Counted from the stretch's first letter, positions 1 through 9,230 are shown. The stretch is DNA of 12,440 bases from Burkholderiales bacterium (GCA_005789685.1 SXXD01000154.1:1-12440), one strand, 5' to 3'. The notes: generated from the letters alone by a model not told the origin. Translations and numbers: made by a program.

Positions 1-1
1 C

Positions 2-670
2 GGACAAAAGTTCGAACTCATCGACACGGCGGGTTTGCGTCGCAAAGGCAAAGTTTTTGAAGCCATTGAAAAATTCTCGGTGGTTAAAACCTTGCAAGCC
101 ATTGAATCGGCCAATGTCGTTTTATTGCTGTTGGATGCCACACAGGGCGTCACAGAACAAGACGCCCACATTGCGGGCTTTATTTTGGACAGCGGCCGGG
201 CCGTGGTGTTGGCGGTCAACAAGTGGGATGCAGTCGATGCGTACCAACGCGAATTGGTGAACCGATCGATCGAAAGCCGGCTGCCATTTTTGAAGTTTGC
301 CAACTTGCACACCATTTCAGCTAAAAAACGCCAAGGACTGGGACCTGTTTGGAAATCCATCACGCAGGCCCACAAATCGGCCATGGTCAAAATGACCACA
401 CCCGTTTTAACGCGCTTGTTGCTTGAGTCGGTTCAGTTTCAAAGTCCGCAACGCGGCGGCATGTTTCGCCCTAAATTGCGTTATGCCCACCAAGGCGGTA
501 TGAACCCTCCGGTCATTGTGATTCATGGCAACTCTTTAGAGCACGTCACTGAAACCTACAAACGTTATTTGGAAGGTCGCTTTCGCAAAGCCTTTGATTT
601 GTCAGGTACGCCGCTGCGCATTGAAATGAAAACGTCTCAAAACCCCTTTGCTGACAAAGATGCGGGGTAA
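2..670 (+). CDS. der: GTPase Der (EngA), 3' part, cut by window start
   Basis: Der is a double-GTPase protein needed for late assembly of the 50S ribosomal subunit in the cytoplasm. The frame is open from base 2, so only the last 222 residues are present: most of the second GTPase domain and the C-terminal KH-like domain. Visible motifs are G3 DTAG (visible residues 8-11), G4 NKWD (73-76) and G5 ISAKK (about 105-109). These are followed by a KH-like region with [15 protein letters not shown] and [13 protein letters not shown], the usual Der ending. The stop TAA is 668-670. The first GTPase domain, start codon and promoter lie outside the window. The next gene, hfq, follows after 92 bases, an arrangement common in betaproteobacteria. 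Identity is secure from the motif order and context. Confidence 0.95.
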   Translation, partial: GQKFELIDTAGLRRKGKVFEAIEKFSVVKTLQAIESANVVLLLLDATQGVTEQDAHIAGFILDSGRAVVLAVNKWDAVDAYQRELVNRSIESRLPFLKFANLHTISAKKRQGLGPVWKSITQAHKSAMVKMTTPVLTRLLLESVQFQSPQRGGMFRPKLRYAHQGGMNPPVIVIHGNSLEHVTETYKRYLEGRFRKAFDLSGTPLRIEMKTSQNPFADKDAG

Positions 671-684
671 TTTGTAAGGTTTTT

Positions 685-713
685 AAAGGGGGCTTGCACA
701 AAGTGCTCCTTTT
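685..713 (+). other. Imperfect hairpin with T-run after der, possible weak terminator
   Basis: AAAGG (685-689) can pair with CCTTT (708-712), and GCAC (696-699) with GTGC (703-706) around an AAA loop, leaving an internal loop between the two stems. A short T-run (710-713) lies at the 3' side. This could be a leaky der terminator or simply leader structure. The stem is interrupted and the T-run is short, so the call is weak. Confidence 0.25.
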
Positions 714-740
714 GATGTGTTAAGGTGAAACCCTTAAATT
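712..740 (+). promoter_or_regulatory. Candidate sigma-70 promoter of hfq with inverted repeat in spacer
   Basis: TTGATG (712-717) and TAAATT (735-740) are each 4 of 6 matches to the -35 and -10 consensus, separated by exactly 17 bases. They predict a start near 747 and a leader of about 16 bases before the hfq GTG. An inverted repeat TTAAGG (720-725) / CCTTAA (732-737) covers most of the spacer and the first half of the -10, where a repressor could act. This was found by eye. Transcription from der may also reach hfq. Confidence 0.4.
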
Positions 741-762
741 AATTCAAAACACGGAGAATATC

Positions 763-1014
763 GTGAACAATAAAGGGCAACTTTTGCAAGATCCCTTCCT
801 CAACGCATTGCGTCGTGAGCATGTGCCAGTGTCCATTTACTTGGTCAACGGCATCAAACTCCAAGGCCAAATTGAGTCTTTTGACCAGTACGTGGTTTTG
901 CTCCGTAACACGGTCACTCAAATGGTTTACAAACACGCCATTTCCACCATTGTCCCCGGCCGAGCAGTCAACCTTTCAGGTTCAGACGAAGCCGTCGACG
1001 AGCCCTCGGCTTAA
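763..1014 (+). CDS. hfq: RNA chaperone Hfq
   Basis: Hfq is a hexameric Sm-like protein that binds small RNAs and mRNAs, promoting their pairing and controlling translation and decay. The 83-residue product has the standard N-terminus [18 protein letters not shown], then the Sm1 region ([27 protein letters not shown]) and the Sm2 motif [10 protein letters not shown] (about 57-66). A short acidic tail ([10 protein letters not shown]) follows. The start is GTG; it fits the family N-terminus and has CGGAGA (752-757) at good spacing. The length is short, as in Burkholderiales, lacking the long E. coli tail. hflX follows after 9 bases in the same reading frame, suggesting co-transcription and possibly translational coupling. 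Confidence 0.97.
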   Translation: MNNKGQLLQDPFLNALRREHVPVSIYLVNGIKLQGQIESFDQYVVLLRNTVTQMVYKHAISTIVPGRAVNLSGSDEAVDEPSA

Positions 1015-1016
1015 CG

Positions 1017-1033
1017 CGCTGTTTTGAACAGCG
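1017..1033 (+). other. Perfect hairpin enclosing the hflX start codon
   Basis: CGCTGTT (1017-1023) and AACAGCG (1027-1033) are exact reverse complements around a 3-base loop. The loop TTG (1024-1026) is the predicted hflX start codon. The structure begins 3 bases after the hfq TAA (1012-1014). Terminating or re-initiating ribosomes would have to open it. No Shine-Dalgarno sequence is seen, so hflX translation may depend on ribosomes arriving from hfq. The base pairing is directly visible; the role is inference. Confidence 0.5.
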
Positions 1034-2214
1034 ATTTGGTTGACACAACGCCCGCCTTGTTGGTGGGTGTTGATTTTGGTTTGCCCCATTTTGACCTTGA
1101 GTTAGATGAGCTCAGCCAATTGGCCTTAACGGCAGGCCTGAAGCCAGTGGCCAAAATGACTTGCAAGCGCAAGGCCCCCGATGCGGCCCTTTTTGTGGGG
1201 TCTGGTAAAGCCGATGAAATTAAATTCATGGCTGAACAAATGGGCGCCAAAGAGGTTCTGTTTGATCAGTCTTTAAGCCCCGCTCAGCAGCGCAATCTTG
1301 AACGTCATTTGGGCTTGCCTGTTAACGATCGCACTTTGCTCATTCTTGAAATTTTTGGACAAAGAGCGCGCAGTCATGATGGCAAATTGCAAGTTGAGTT
1401 GGCGCGCCTTCAGTACCTTAGTACCCGTTTGGTTCGACGGTGGTCACACCTTGAACGTCAGCGAGGCGGCATTGGTACCCGAGGTGGCCCAGGAGAAACT
1501 CAAATTGAACTTGACCGGCGCATGATCAATGACGCCATCAAGCGCACCAAGGACCGCTTGTCTAAAGTTAAAAAGCAACGTTTTACCCAGAGAAGACAGC
1601 GCGAGCGCCGCAACTCTTTCAACGTTTCCTTGGTGGGCTACACCAATGCCGGCAAATCCACTTTGTTCAACACCTTGGTCAAAGCGCGTGCCTATGCAGC
1701 CGATCAGTTGTTTGCCACCTTGGACACCACCACCCGTCAACTTTATTTGGGAGAGGCAGGTCGCAGCGCTTCGGTCTCTGATACGGTTGGATTTATCCGA
1801 GATTTGCCGCATGGTTTGATTGATGCCTTTCAGGCTACCTTGCAAGAGGCTGCTGACGCAGACTTGTTGCTGCATGTGGTGGATGCTTCCAACCCAAACT
1901 ATCCGGAGCAAATGAACGAAGTTAAAAGGGTGCTTCGGGAAATTGGGGCAGAAGATGTGCCGCAATGGCTAATTTTTAACAAAATAGACACGATTCCGCC
2001 CGAGCGGCAGCCGCTTGAAATGTTCGACCTGTACGAAGTCGATGGCGTTCCTTTGAAGCGCCTGTTTGTCAGCGCCCAATCGGGACAAGGCGTGCCAATG
2101 TTGCGCCAAATGCTGGCAGAAGAAGTGCTTCGAACAGTTTCAAACCCCGAACGCGAATCTGATCCCCTCTTTGACCTTGATAATTTCGGGGAAAATGAGG
2201 ATGATTTTTCATAA
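1024..2214 (+). CDS. hflX: GTPase HflX
   Basis: HflX is a ribosome-associated GTPase that splits stalled or heat-damaged 70S ribosomes. The 396-residue product has the HflX N-terminal domain (LLVGVDF, FVGSGKADEI, LFDQSLSPAQQRNLER) and the glycine-rich linker RGGIGTRGGPGETQ (about 147-160). The GTPase core has G1 GYTNAGKS (205-212), G3 DTVG (253-256), G4 NKID (319-322) and G5 SAQSG (350-354). It ends soon after the GTPase domain, in an acidic tail (NFGENEDDFS). It is therefore shorter than E. coli HflX and lacks that protein's C-terminal extension. The chosen start is TTG at 1024, 9 bases after hfq, without a clear ribosome binding site. In-frame TTG (1036) or GTG (1063) are alternatives, but the latter would remove conserved N-terminal residues. 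Confidence 0.96.
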   Translation: MNSDLVDTTPALLVGVDFGLPHFDLELDELSQLALTAGLKPVAKMTCKRKAPDAALFVGSGKADEIKFMAEQMGAKEVLFDQSLSPAQQRNLERHLGLPVNDRTLLILEIFGQRARSHDGKLQVELARLQYLSTRLVRRWSHLERQRGGIGTRGGPGETQIELDRRMINDAIKRTKDRLSKVKKQRFTQRRQRERRNSFNVSLVGYTNAGKSTLFNTLVKARAYAADQLFATLDTTTRQLYLGEAGRSASVSDTVGFIRDLPHGLIDAFQATLQEAADADLLLHVVDASNPNYPEQMNEVKRVLREIGAEDVPQWLIFNKIDTIPPERQPLEMFDLYEVDGVPLKRLFVSAQSGQGVPMLRQMLAEEVLRTVSNPERESDPLFDLDNFGENEDDFS

Positions 2215-2220
2215 ATGCCA

Positions 2221-2242
2221 CTCTGATTGTGCACAATGAGAG
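2221..2242. repeat. Near-perfect 22-bp palindrome between hflX and hflK
   Basis: The core ATTGTGCACAAT (2226-2237) is a perfect 12-bp palindrome. It is flanked by one mismatched G on each side and then CTCT (2221-2224) / AGAG (2239-2242). As RNA it forms a stem with one G-G mismatch and a TGCA loop. It lies 6 bases after the hflX stop. No T-run follows on either strand, so it does not look like an intrinsic terminator. An operator or an mRNA-end hairpin is more likely. Confidence 0.55.
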
Positions 2243-2254
2243 CAGTCATATAAA
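2227..2254 (+). promoter_or_regulatory. Candidate promoter of hflKC overlapping the palindrome
   Basis: TATAAA (2249-2254) matches the -10 consensus at 5 of 6 positions, and TTGTGC (2227-2232) matches the -35 at 3 of 6, with a 16-base spacer. The -35 lies inside the palindrome at 2221-2242. A start near 2261 would give a leader of about 10 bases before ATG 2272, or near 70 bases before ATG 2329. The weak -35 is typical of an activated or repressed promoter, but the call is by eye. Confidence 0.4.
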
Positions 2255-2271
2255 AAAACGTAGAAAAGCGA

Positions 2272-3681
2272 ATGAATTCCAAATACCGTGTATTTAGCTG
2301 GTCAGTTTTGCCTCAGCGCCTTCGTGGCATGTTCAATTTGAACGATCAACGCTGGGGCCGAGGCGACGACAAACCTGCTTCTGAAGGTCAAGACGGCACC
2401 AATGCCCCTGGTAACACCCCAGGCGCCAATGGTTCCCAACAGCAGCCTCCAAATCCTCAGCCTCCCAATTCAGGCAACTCGTCCAACCGACCAGGCCAAT
2501 CTTCTGGTCCTCCAGATTTGGATGAGTTGTGGCGTGACCTCAATCGCAAGCTCTCGCAGTTCTTGGGTGGTAAAAATGGCGGCCCACCCAACAAAGGCCA
2601 GCCCAATGGTTCTCCCTTCAATGGTTTGCCTCCCGTGTTTCGCAATTTAGGCATTGGTGCCATATTGGGCGCTTTGCTCCTGATCTGGTTGGGTACTGGC
2701 TTTTTCATTGTCCAAGAGGGACAACAAGCCGTTATTACCCAATTTGGCAAATACAAGTCCACGGTTGGTGCTGGTTTCAATTGGCGCTTTCCTTACCCCA
2801 TTCAAAAAAATGAGCTTGTGTTTGTCACGCAAATTCGTTCTGTTGACATTGGCCGCGACAACGTCATCAAAGCCACCGGTCTTCGCGAGTCAGCCATGCT
2901 CACGGAAGATGAAAACATTGTCGAAATTAAATTCGCCGTTCAATACCGCTTAAACGATGCACGTGCCTATTTGTTTGAAAGCAAAAACCCCACAGAAGCC
3001 GTTGTGCAAGCTGCTGAAACAGCCGTGCGCGAGGTGGTGGGCAAAATGAAAATGGATTCTGCTTTGTCAGAAGAGCGCGACCAGATCGCGCCTAGAGTTC
3101 GAGCCCTGATGCAAAACATTTTGGATCGTTACAAGGTGGGCATTGAGGTGGTTGGCATCAACTTGCAACAAGGCGGCGTTCGCCCGCCCGAACAAGTCCA
3201 GGCTGCGTTTGATGATGTGCTCAAGGCGGGCCAAGAACGCGAGCGTGCCAAAAATGAAGCGCAAGCTTATGCCAACGATGTTGTGCCTCGTGCAGTGGGT
3301 GCAGCATCCCGTTTGAAGGAAGAGTCTCAGGCCTATCGCGAGCGAATTGTGGCGCAAGCAGAAGGTGATGCGCAGCGGTTCAAGGCCATCTTGCCCGAGT
3401 ATCAAAATGCCCCTCAAGTGACGCGTGACCGCATGTATTTAGATGCCATGCAGCAAATTTACTCTAATGTCACCAAGGTGGTGATCGACAGTAAGCAAGG
3501 TTCTAACCTGATGTACCTGCCCCTCGATAAATTGATTCAAATGACCGCAACACCTTCGACGGTTACTGCACCTGTCGATGCGCCTGCAAACAACACAGCC
3601 ACAAGCTCTGCCCCTAGCAGCGCTCCCCCTGATCCCAGATCGCGCGACAGTCTCCGATCTCGTGACCGTGAAAATCGTTAA
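2272..3681 (+). CDS. hflK: FtsH modulator HflK (SPFH/band 7 protein)
   Basis: HflK forms with HflC a large inner-membrane assembly around the protease FtsH, controlling access of membrane substrates. The 469-residue product has a cytoplasmic N-terminal segment with the family motif FNLNDQRWGRG (21-31). A low-complexity Gly/Asn/Pro/Gln region follows (about 35-120), then one transmembrane helix (about 126-148, LGIGAILGALLLIWLGTGFF) and the SPFH domain, opening with VQEGQQAVITQFGKY. A coiled-coil-rich region contains QERERAKNEAQAYANDVVPRA. The tail is Ser/Pro-rich and ends in a repeated RSRD motif. ATG 2272 is the longest start; ATG 2329 (residue 20) would begin directly at the conserved motif and cannot be excluded, since neither has a strong ribosome binding site. 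hflC follows after 12 bases. Confidence 0.95.
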   Translation: MNSKYRVFSWSVLPQRLRGMFNLNDQRWGRGDDKPASEGQDGTNAPGNTPGANGSQQQPPNPQPPNSGNSSNRPGQSSGPPDLDELWRDLNRKLSQFLGGKNGGPPNKGQPNGSPFNGLPPVFRNLGIGAILGALLLIWLGTGFFIVQEGQQAVITQFGKYKSTVGAGFNWRFPYPIQKNELVFVTQIRSVDIGRDNVIKATGLRESAMLTEDENIVEIKFAVQYRLNDARAYLFESKNPTEAVVQAAETAVREVVGKMKMDSALSEERDQIAPRVRALMQNILDRYKVGIEVVGINLQQGGVRPPEQVQAAFDDVLKAGQERERAKNEAQAYANDVVPRAVGAASRLKEESQAYRERIVAQAEGDAQRFKAILPEYQNAPQVTRDRMYLDAMQQIYSNVTKVVIDSKQGSNLMYLPLDKLIQMTATPSTVTAPVDAPANNTATSSAPSSAPPDPRSRDSLRSRDRENR

Positions 3682-3693
3682 GGAAGCAGCAAA

Positions 3694-4605
3694 ATGAATC
3701 GTATTGGAATATGGGTTTCATCCCTGCTGCTGCTGCTGGCTTTGGCCAGCTCCATGTTGTTCGTGGTCGATCAACGTCAATTTGGCGTGGTTTACGCCTT
3801 GGGGCAAATTAAAGAAGTCATTACCGAGCCTGGTTTGAACATCAAATTGCCGCCCCCTTTGCAAAACGTCACTTACATTGACAAGCGTTTGTTAACCCTC
3901 GACAGTCCCGACACCGAGCCCATGCTGACTGCTGAAAAGCAACGTGTGGTGATCGATTGGTATGTTCGTTGGCGCATTACAGATCCCTTGGCCTACATCC
4001 GCAATGTGGGCTTGGATGAAAAGGCTGGTGCCAATCAACTGAACCGAGTGGTTAGAAATGCTTTTCAAGAAGAAATCAACAAGCGCACTGTGAAGGACTT
4101 GCTGTCTTTAAGTCGCGACGCCTTGATGAATGACGTCAAGAGCGAAGTCTTAGACAAAGTGCGCGGCGTAAAGCCTTGGGGTGTTGACGTTGTCGATGTT
4201 CGCATCACAAGAGTTGACTATGTCGATGCCATTACCGAATCGGTTTATCGACGTATGGAGGCAGAGCGTAAGCGCGTTGCCAACGAACTTCGTTCTACAG
4301 GCGGTGCAGAGGGCGAGAAAATCCGTGCTGATGCGGATCGCCAGCGCGAGGTCACCATTGCCAATGCTTACCGCGATGCCCAAAAAATCAAAGGCTTGGG
4401 CGATTCACAGGCCGCCAAAATCTACAACGAGTCCTTTGGCCGCGACCCTCAATTCGCACAGTTTTACAGAAGCCTTGATGCCTACAAAGCCAGTTTTGCT
4501 AAAAAGAGCGATGTCATGGTTTTAGACCCTAGCAGCTCGGACTTCTTCAGAACCATGAGAGGCAATTCTTCAGGCAGCCAGGCAGCCCCCGCAGTGAGAA
4601 AGTAA
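3694..4605 (+). CDS. hflC: FtsH modulator HflC (SPFH/band 7 protein)
   Basis: HflC is the partner of HflK in the FtsH-regulating inner-membrane complex. The 303-residue product starts with an uncleaved signal anchor (about 5-24, GIWVSSLLLLLALASSMLFV). The SPFH domain opens with VVDQRQFGVVYALGQIKEVITEPGLNIKLP. A helical segment with RMEAERKRVANELRSTGGAEGEKIRADADRQ follows. It ends with a conserved part (FYRSLDAYKASFAKKSDVMVLDPSSSDFF) and a short tail. Length is close to the family norm. The ribosome binding site AAGGA overlaps the hflK stop codon TAA (3679-3681), which implies translational coupling and balanced production of the two subunits. Confidence 0.96.
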   Translation: MNRIGIWVSSLLLLLALASSMLFVVDQRQFGVVYALGQIKEVITEPGLNIKLPPPLQNVTYIDKRLLTLDSPDTEPMLTAEKQRVVIDWYVRWRITDPLAYIRNVGLDEKAGANQLNRVVRNAFQEEINKRTVKDLLSLSRDALMNDVKSEVLDKVRGVKPWGVDVVDVRITRVDYVDAITESVYRRMEAERKRVANELRSTGGAEGEKIRADADRQREVTIANAYRDAQKIKGLGDSQAAKIYNESFGRDPQFAQFYRSLDAYKASFAKKSDVMVLDPSSSDFFRTMRGNSSGSQAAPAVRK

Positions 4606-4797
4606 GTGAGCTTCTGGTCCACAATCATGGTGGCCATCTCGCTGGTGTTGATTTTTGAGGGGCTTCTGCCCCTCATCTCTCCCCCTAAGTGGCGAGAAAT
4701 GTTCAGCCAGCTCTTGCAGCTGGAAGATGGTCAAATTCGGTTTTTCGGTCTTTCGATCGTTTTGTTAGGACTCTTTCTTTTAGGAGCCTTCATTTAG
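4606..4797 (+). CDS. DUF2065 family small membrane protein (YjeT-like)
   Basis: This 63-residue protein of unknown function belongs by sequence to the DUF2065/YjeT family. It has two hydrophobic helices (about 4-25 and 45-62) joined by a short polar stretch (SPPKWREMFSQLLQLEDGQIR). The motif FEGLLPLISPPKWR is typical of the family. The GTG start (4606) directly follows the last base of the hflC stop, with no gap, so translation by re-initiation or coupling is likely. In E. coli the homologue yjeT also lies between hflC and purA, which hints at a link with HflKC or FtsH, but no role is established. The gene carries an unusual internal hairpin at 4656-4675. Confidence 0.88.
   Translation: MSFWSTIMVAISLVLIFEGLLPLISPPKWREMFSQLLQLEDGQIRFFGLSIVLLGLFLLGAFI
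4656..4675 (+). other. GC-rich perfect hairpin inside the DUF2065 gene
   Basis: TGAGGGGC (4656-4663) and GCCCCTCA (4668-4675) are exact reverse complements around a TTCT loop (4664-4667). This is an 8-bp, mostly G-C stem. It encodes part of the FEGLLPLIS motif, so amino acid constraint explains some of it. No T-run follows, so it is not a normal terminator. It could slow ribosomes, act as a transcription pause, or stabilise or mark a processing point between hflKC and hisZ messages. Confidence 0.5.
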
Positions 4798-4800
4798 AGC

Positions 4801-4833
4801 CTGTTTGAACCAGTAAAATCCCTGTTTTAACAG
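4801..4833. repeat. Two copies of a pseudo-palindrome upstream of hisZ
   Basis: CTGTTTGAACCAG (4801-4813) and CTGTTTTAACAG (4822-4833) share CTGTTT-AAC-AG and are each roughly self-complementary at the ends. Their start points are 21 bp apart, about two helical turns. The pair occupies most of the 50-base gap between the DUF2065 gene and hisZ. It overlaps a weak promoter-like pair, TTGAAC (4805-4810) and TAACAG (4828-4833), with 17-base spacing. A dimeric regulator site for hisZ-purA is possible; chance is not excluded. Confidence 0.35.
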
Positions 4834-4847
4834 ACTCCCAGATCGCC

Positions 4848-7399
<2,552 letters not shown>

Positions 7400-7428
7400 T
7401 TGACATCAACACCTCGCTTCACCTTCAA
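7400..7428 (+). promoter_or_regulatory. Consensus -35 box after purA with weak -10
   Basis: TTGACA (7400-7405) is a perfect -35 hexamer directly after the purA stop. At 17 bases spacing the -10 position holds CTTCAA (7423-7428), a poor match. A small inverted repeat TTCAC (7418-7422) / GTGAA (7429-7433) overlaps this point. It may be a promoter for the phosphoribosyltransferase needing an activator, or chance. Confidence 0.2.
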
Positions 7429-7458
7429 GTGAAATGAACCTACCTCTGGAGAATCCGC

Positions 7459-7983
7459 ATGCTGACTGAAGACGGCAAACACCTGTACGTAAGCTACGAC
7501 GAGTACCACAACCTGATTGAAAAGCTGGCCATCAAGGTCCATCAATCTGGGTGGGAGTTCGACACCATTTTGTGTTTGGCAAGGGGCGGCATGCGTCCTG
7601 GTGATATTCTGTCTCGCATCTTCAACAAGCCATTGGCCATCATGTCCACCAGCTCTTACCGTGCTGATGCGGGCACTGTGCAGGGCCATTTGGACATCGC
7701 TCGGTTCATTACCACCCCCAAAGGCGAAATTGCGGGTCGTGTTTTGTTGGTTGACGACTTGGCCGATTCGGGCCACACCTTGCACGCCGTGGTCGACATG
7801 TTGAAAACCAATTACAAGCCCATCACAGAACTGCGCAGTGCGGTTGTTTGGACCAAGGGTCTTTCTGGCTTTCAACCCGATTACTCTGTTGAATACCTGC
7901 CCACCAATCCTTGGATTCATCAGCCCTTTGAAGGCTACGACAGCATGAATCCTGAAAAATTAATGGATAAATGGAAAGTCTAA
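7459..7983 (+). CDS. Purine-type phosphoribosyltransferase
   Basis: This 174-residue protein has the type I phosphoribosyltransferase fold. Its PRPP-binding motif VLLVDDLADSGHT (95-107) has the two acidic residues and the ADSGHT loop. The pyrophosphate loop LARGGMRPGDIL (40-51) precedes it. Such enzymes join a nucleobase to PRPP; the size and arrangement resemble xanthine/hypoxanthine phosphoribosyltransferases. The C-terminal part (PTNPWIHQPFEGYDS) fits the Xpt/Gpt-like pattern of an aromatic-rich end. Exact base specificity cannot be read. The ATG at 7459 has a good ribosome binding site (TGGAGA, 7447-7452). Its place behind purA suits purine salvage; the next gene follows after 15 bases. 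Confidence 0.82.
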   Translation: MLTEDGKHLYVSYDEYHNLIEKLAIKVHQSGWEFDTILCLARGGMRPGDILSRIFNKPLAIMSTSSYRADAGTVQGHLDIARFITTPKGEIAGRVLLVDDLADSGHTLHAVVDMLKTNYKPITELRSAVVWTKGLSGFQPDYSVEYLPTNPWIHQPFEGYDSMNPEKLMDKWKV

Positions 7984-7998
7984 AGGTAATATGCGGGG

Positions 7999-9225
7999 AT
8001 GACTGAAAAGAACACAGCCCACATTTCCACGCAGCTGATTCACCACGGCTACACGCCACCGCCTGATTTTCAGGCTCCTCAGCCGGGTATCTTCAAAGCC
8101 TCTACGGTTTTCTTCCCCAATGTGGCGGCCATGCGCCAGCGTGATTGGAAAGACAAATCGGCTTACACCTACGGAACGCATGGCACGCCCTCAAGCTTCA
8201 CGCTCGAAGAGCGGCTTTGCTCGCTAGAAGGCGGCAAACATTGTGTCTTAACGCCCAGTGGCTTGATGGCCTTGGCAGTGGCATCTTTTGCTGTCTTGAA
8301 ATCTGGCGATCATATTTTGTTGCCCGACAACTCTTACGGCCCCAACAAGGTGCTGGCTGAAGGTGAGTTGACATCGTTTGGCATATCGCATGCTTACTAC
8401 GATGCCATGGACCCTCAAGATCTGGCAGCCAAAATCCAACCCAACACCCGACTTGTTTGGTTGGAAGCCCCAGGCTCAGTCAGCATGGAGTTCCCTGACC
8501 TCATCGGTTTGATCAAGGTTTGTCAATCTCGCGGCGTTTTAACCGCCTTAGACAATACATGGGGCGCCGGAATTGCATTCAAGCCCTTTGACCTGTTGGG
8601 CGATGGCAGCTTGTCCGTGGACCTCACCGCGCATGCGTTGACCAAATATCCCAGTGGGGGTGGCGATGTGCTCATGGGCAGCGTCATGACTTGTAACGAT
8701 GAATTGGCATTGAAACTCAAAATGACCATGAGCCGTTTGGGAGTTTGTGTGGGTCCCAACGACATTGAAAGCATTCTTCGTTCGCTGCCCACCATTTCTT
8801 TGCGCTATGCGGCACAAGACCATTCGGCCCGTGAGTTGGCCCAATGGTGGAAAGGTCAAAAAGCATGTGTACAGGTGCTGCATCCCGCCGTAGAAGGGTC
8901 TCCTGGACACGGGCATTGGCAAGCCTTGTGCGCGCCTCAGGGTGTGACAGGGCATGCCGCAGGCTTGTTCAGCGTCATGCTGCATCCATCCTTGAAGCAA
9001 GACCAAGTCGATTCATTTTGCGACAGCCTGAGTCTCTTCAAATTAGGCTACAGCTGGGGCGGCCCTAGCAGCTTGGTAGTGCCTTACAACATTGCCAGCA
9101 TGCGTTCCAACTGGCCTTCGCAATTGCAACAAGGCTACTTGGTGCGGTTTTCAACAGGGTTTGAAGACCCTCAAGATTTGATCCTCGATTTGACCAAGGC
9201 TGTGAAGCAATGCTTGAATTTTTAA
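7999..9225 (+). CDS. metC: Cystathionine beta-lyase (MetC-type PLP enzyme)
   Basis: This 408-residue protein belongs to the Cys/Met metabolism PLP-dependent family. MetC cleaves cystathionine to homocysteine, pyruvate and ammonia in methionine synthesis. Visible features are AYTYGTHGTPSSFTLEERLCSLEGGKHC (55-82, phosphate-contacting YG and EGG parts), TPSGLMAL (85-92), LDNTW with the PLP-ring Asp185 (184-188), the Schiff-base lysine Lys216 in ALTKYPSGGGD (213-223) and the C-terminal SWGGPSSLV and VRFSTGFED. The motif set resembles E. coli MetC more than gamma-synthases, but related lyase activities cannot be excluded. The ribosome binding site AAAGG (7982-7986) overlaps the stop of the previous gene, indicating one transcription unit with the phosphoribosyltransferase. 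Confidence 0.85.
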   Translation: MTEKNTAHISTQLIHHGYTPPPDFQAPQPGIFKASTVFFPNVAAMRQRDWKDKSAYTYGTHGTPSSFTLEERLCSLEGGKHCVLTPSGLMALAVASFAVLKSGDHILLPDNSYGPNKVLAEGELTSFGISHAYYDAMDPQDLAAKIQPNTRLVWLEAPGSVSMEFPDLIGLIKVCQSRGVLTALDNTWGAGIAFKPFDLLGDGSLSVDLTAHALTKYPSGGGDVLMGSVMTCNDELALKLKMTMSRLGVCVGPNDIESILRSLPTISLRYAAQDHSARELAQWWKGQKACVQVLHPAVEGSPGHGHWQALCAPQGVTGHAAGLFSVMLHPSLKQDQVDSFCDSLSLFKLGYSWGGPSSLVVPYNIASMRSNWPSQLQQGYLVRFSTGFEDPQDLILDLTKAVKQCLNF

Positions 9226-9230
9226 GCGTC

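Noticed and set aside
1444..1965. A 173-codon open frame on the minus strand inside hflX
   Set aside because: It is wholly antisense to a well-conserved GTPase and its translation shows no recognisable domain.
2227..2236. TTGTGCACA on both strands of the palindrome resembles a DnaA box
   Set aside because: The third base does not fit the usual TTATNCACA pattern and there is no cluster of boxes or origin-type context.
4822..4833. CTGT...ACAG ends before hisZ and at hfq-hflX suggest LexA (SOS) boxes
   Set aside because: A LexA box needs CTGT and ACAG separated by 8 bases; here the gap is 4 to 5 bases, so the geometry is wrong.
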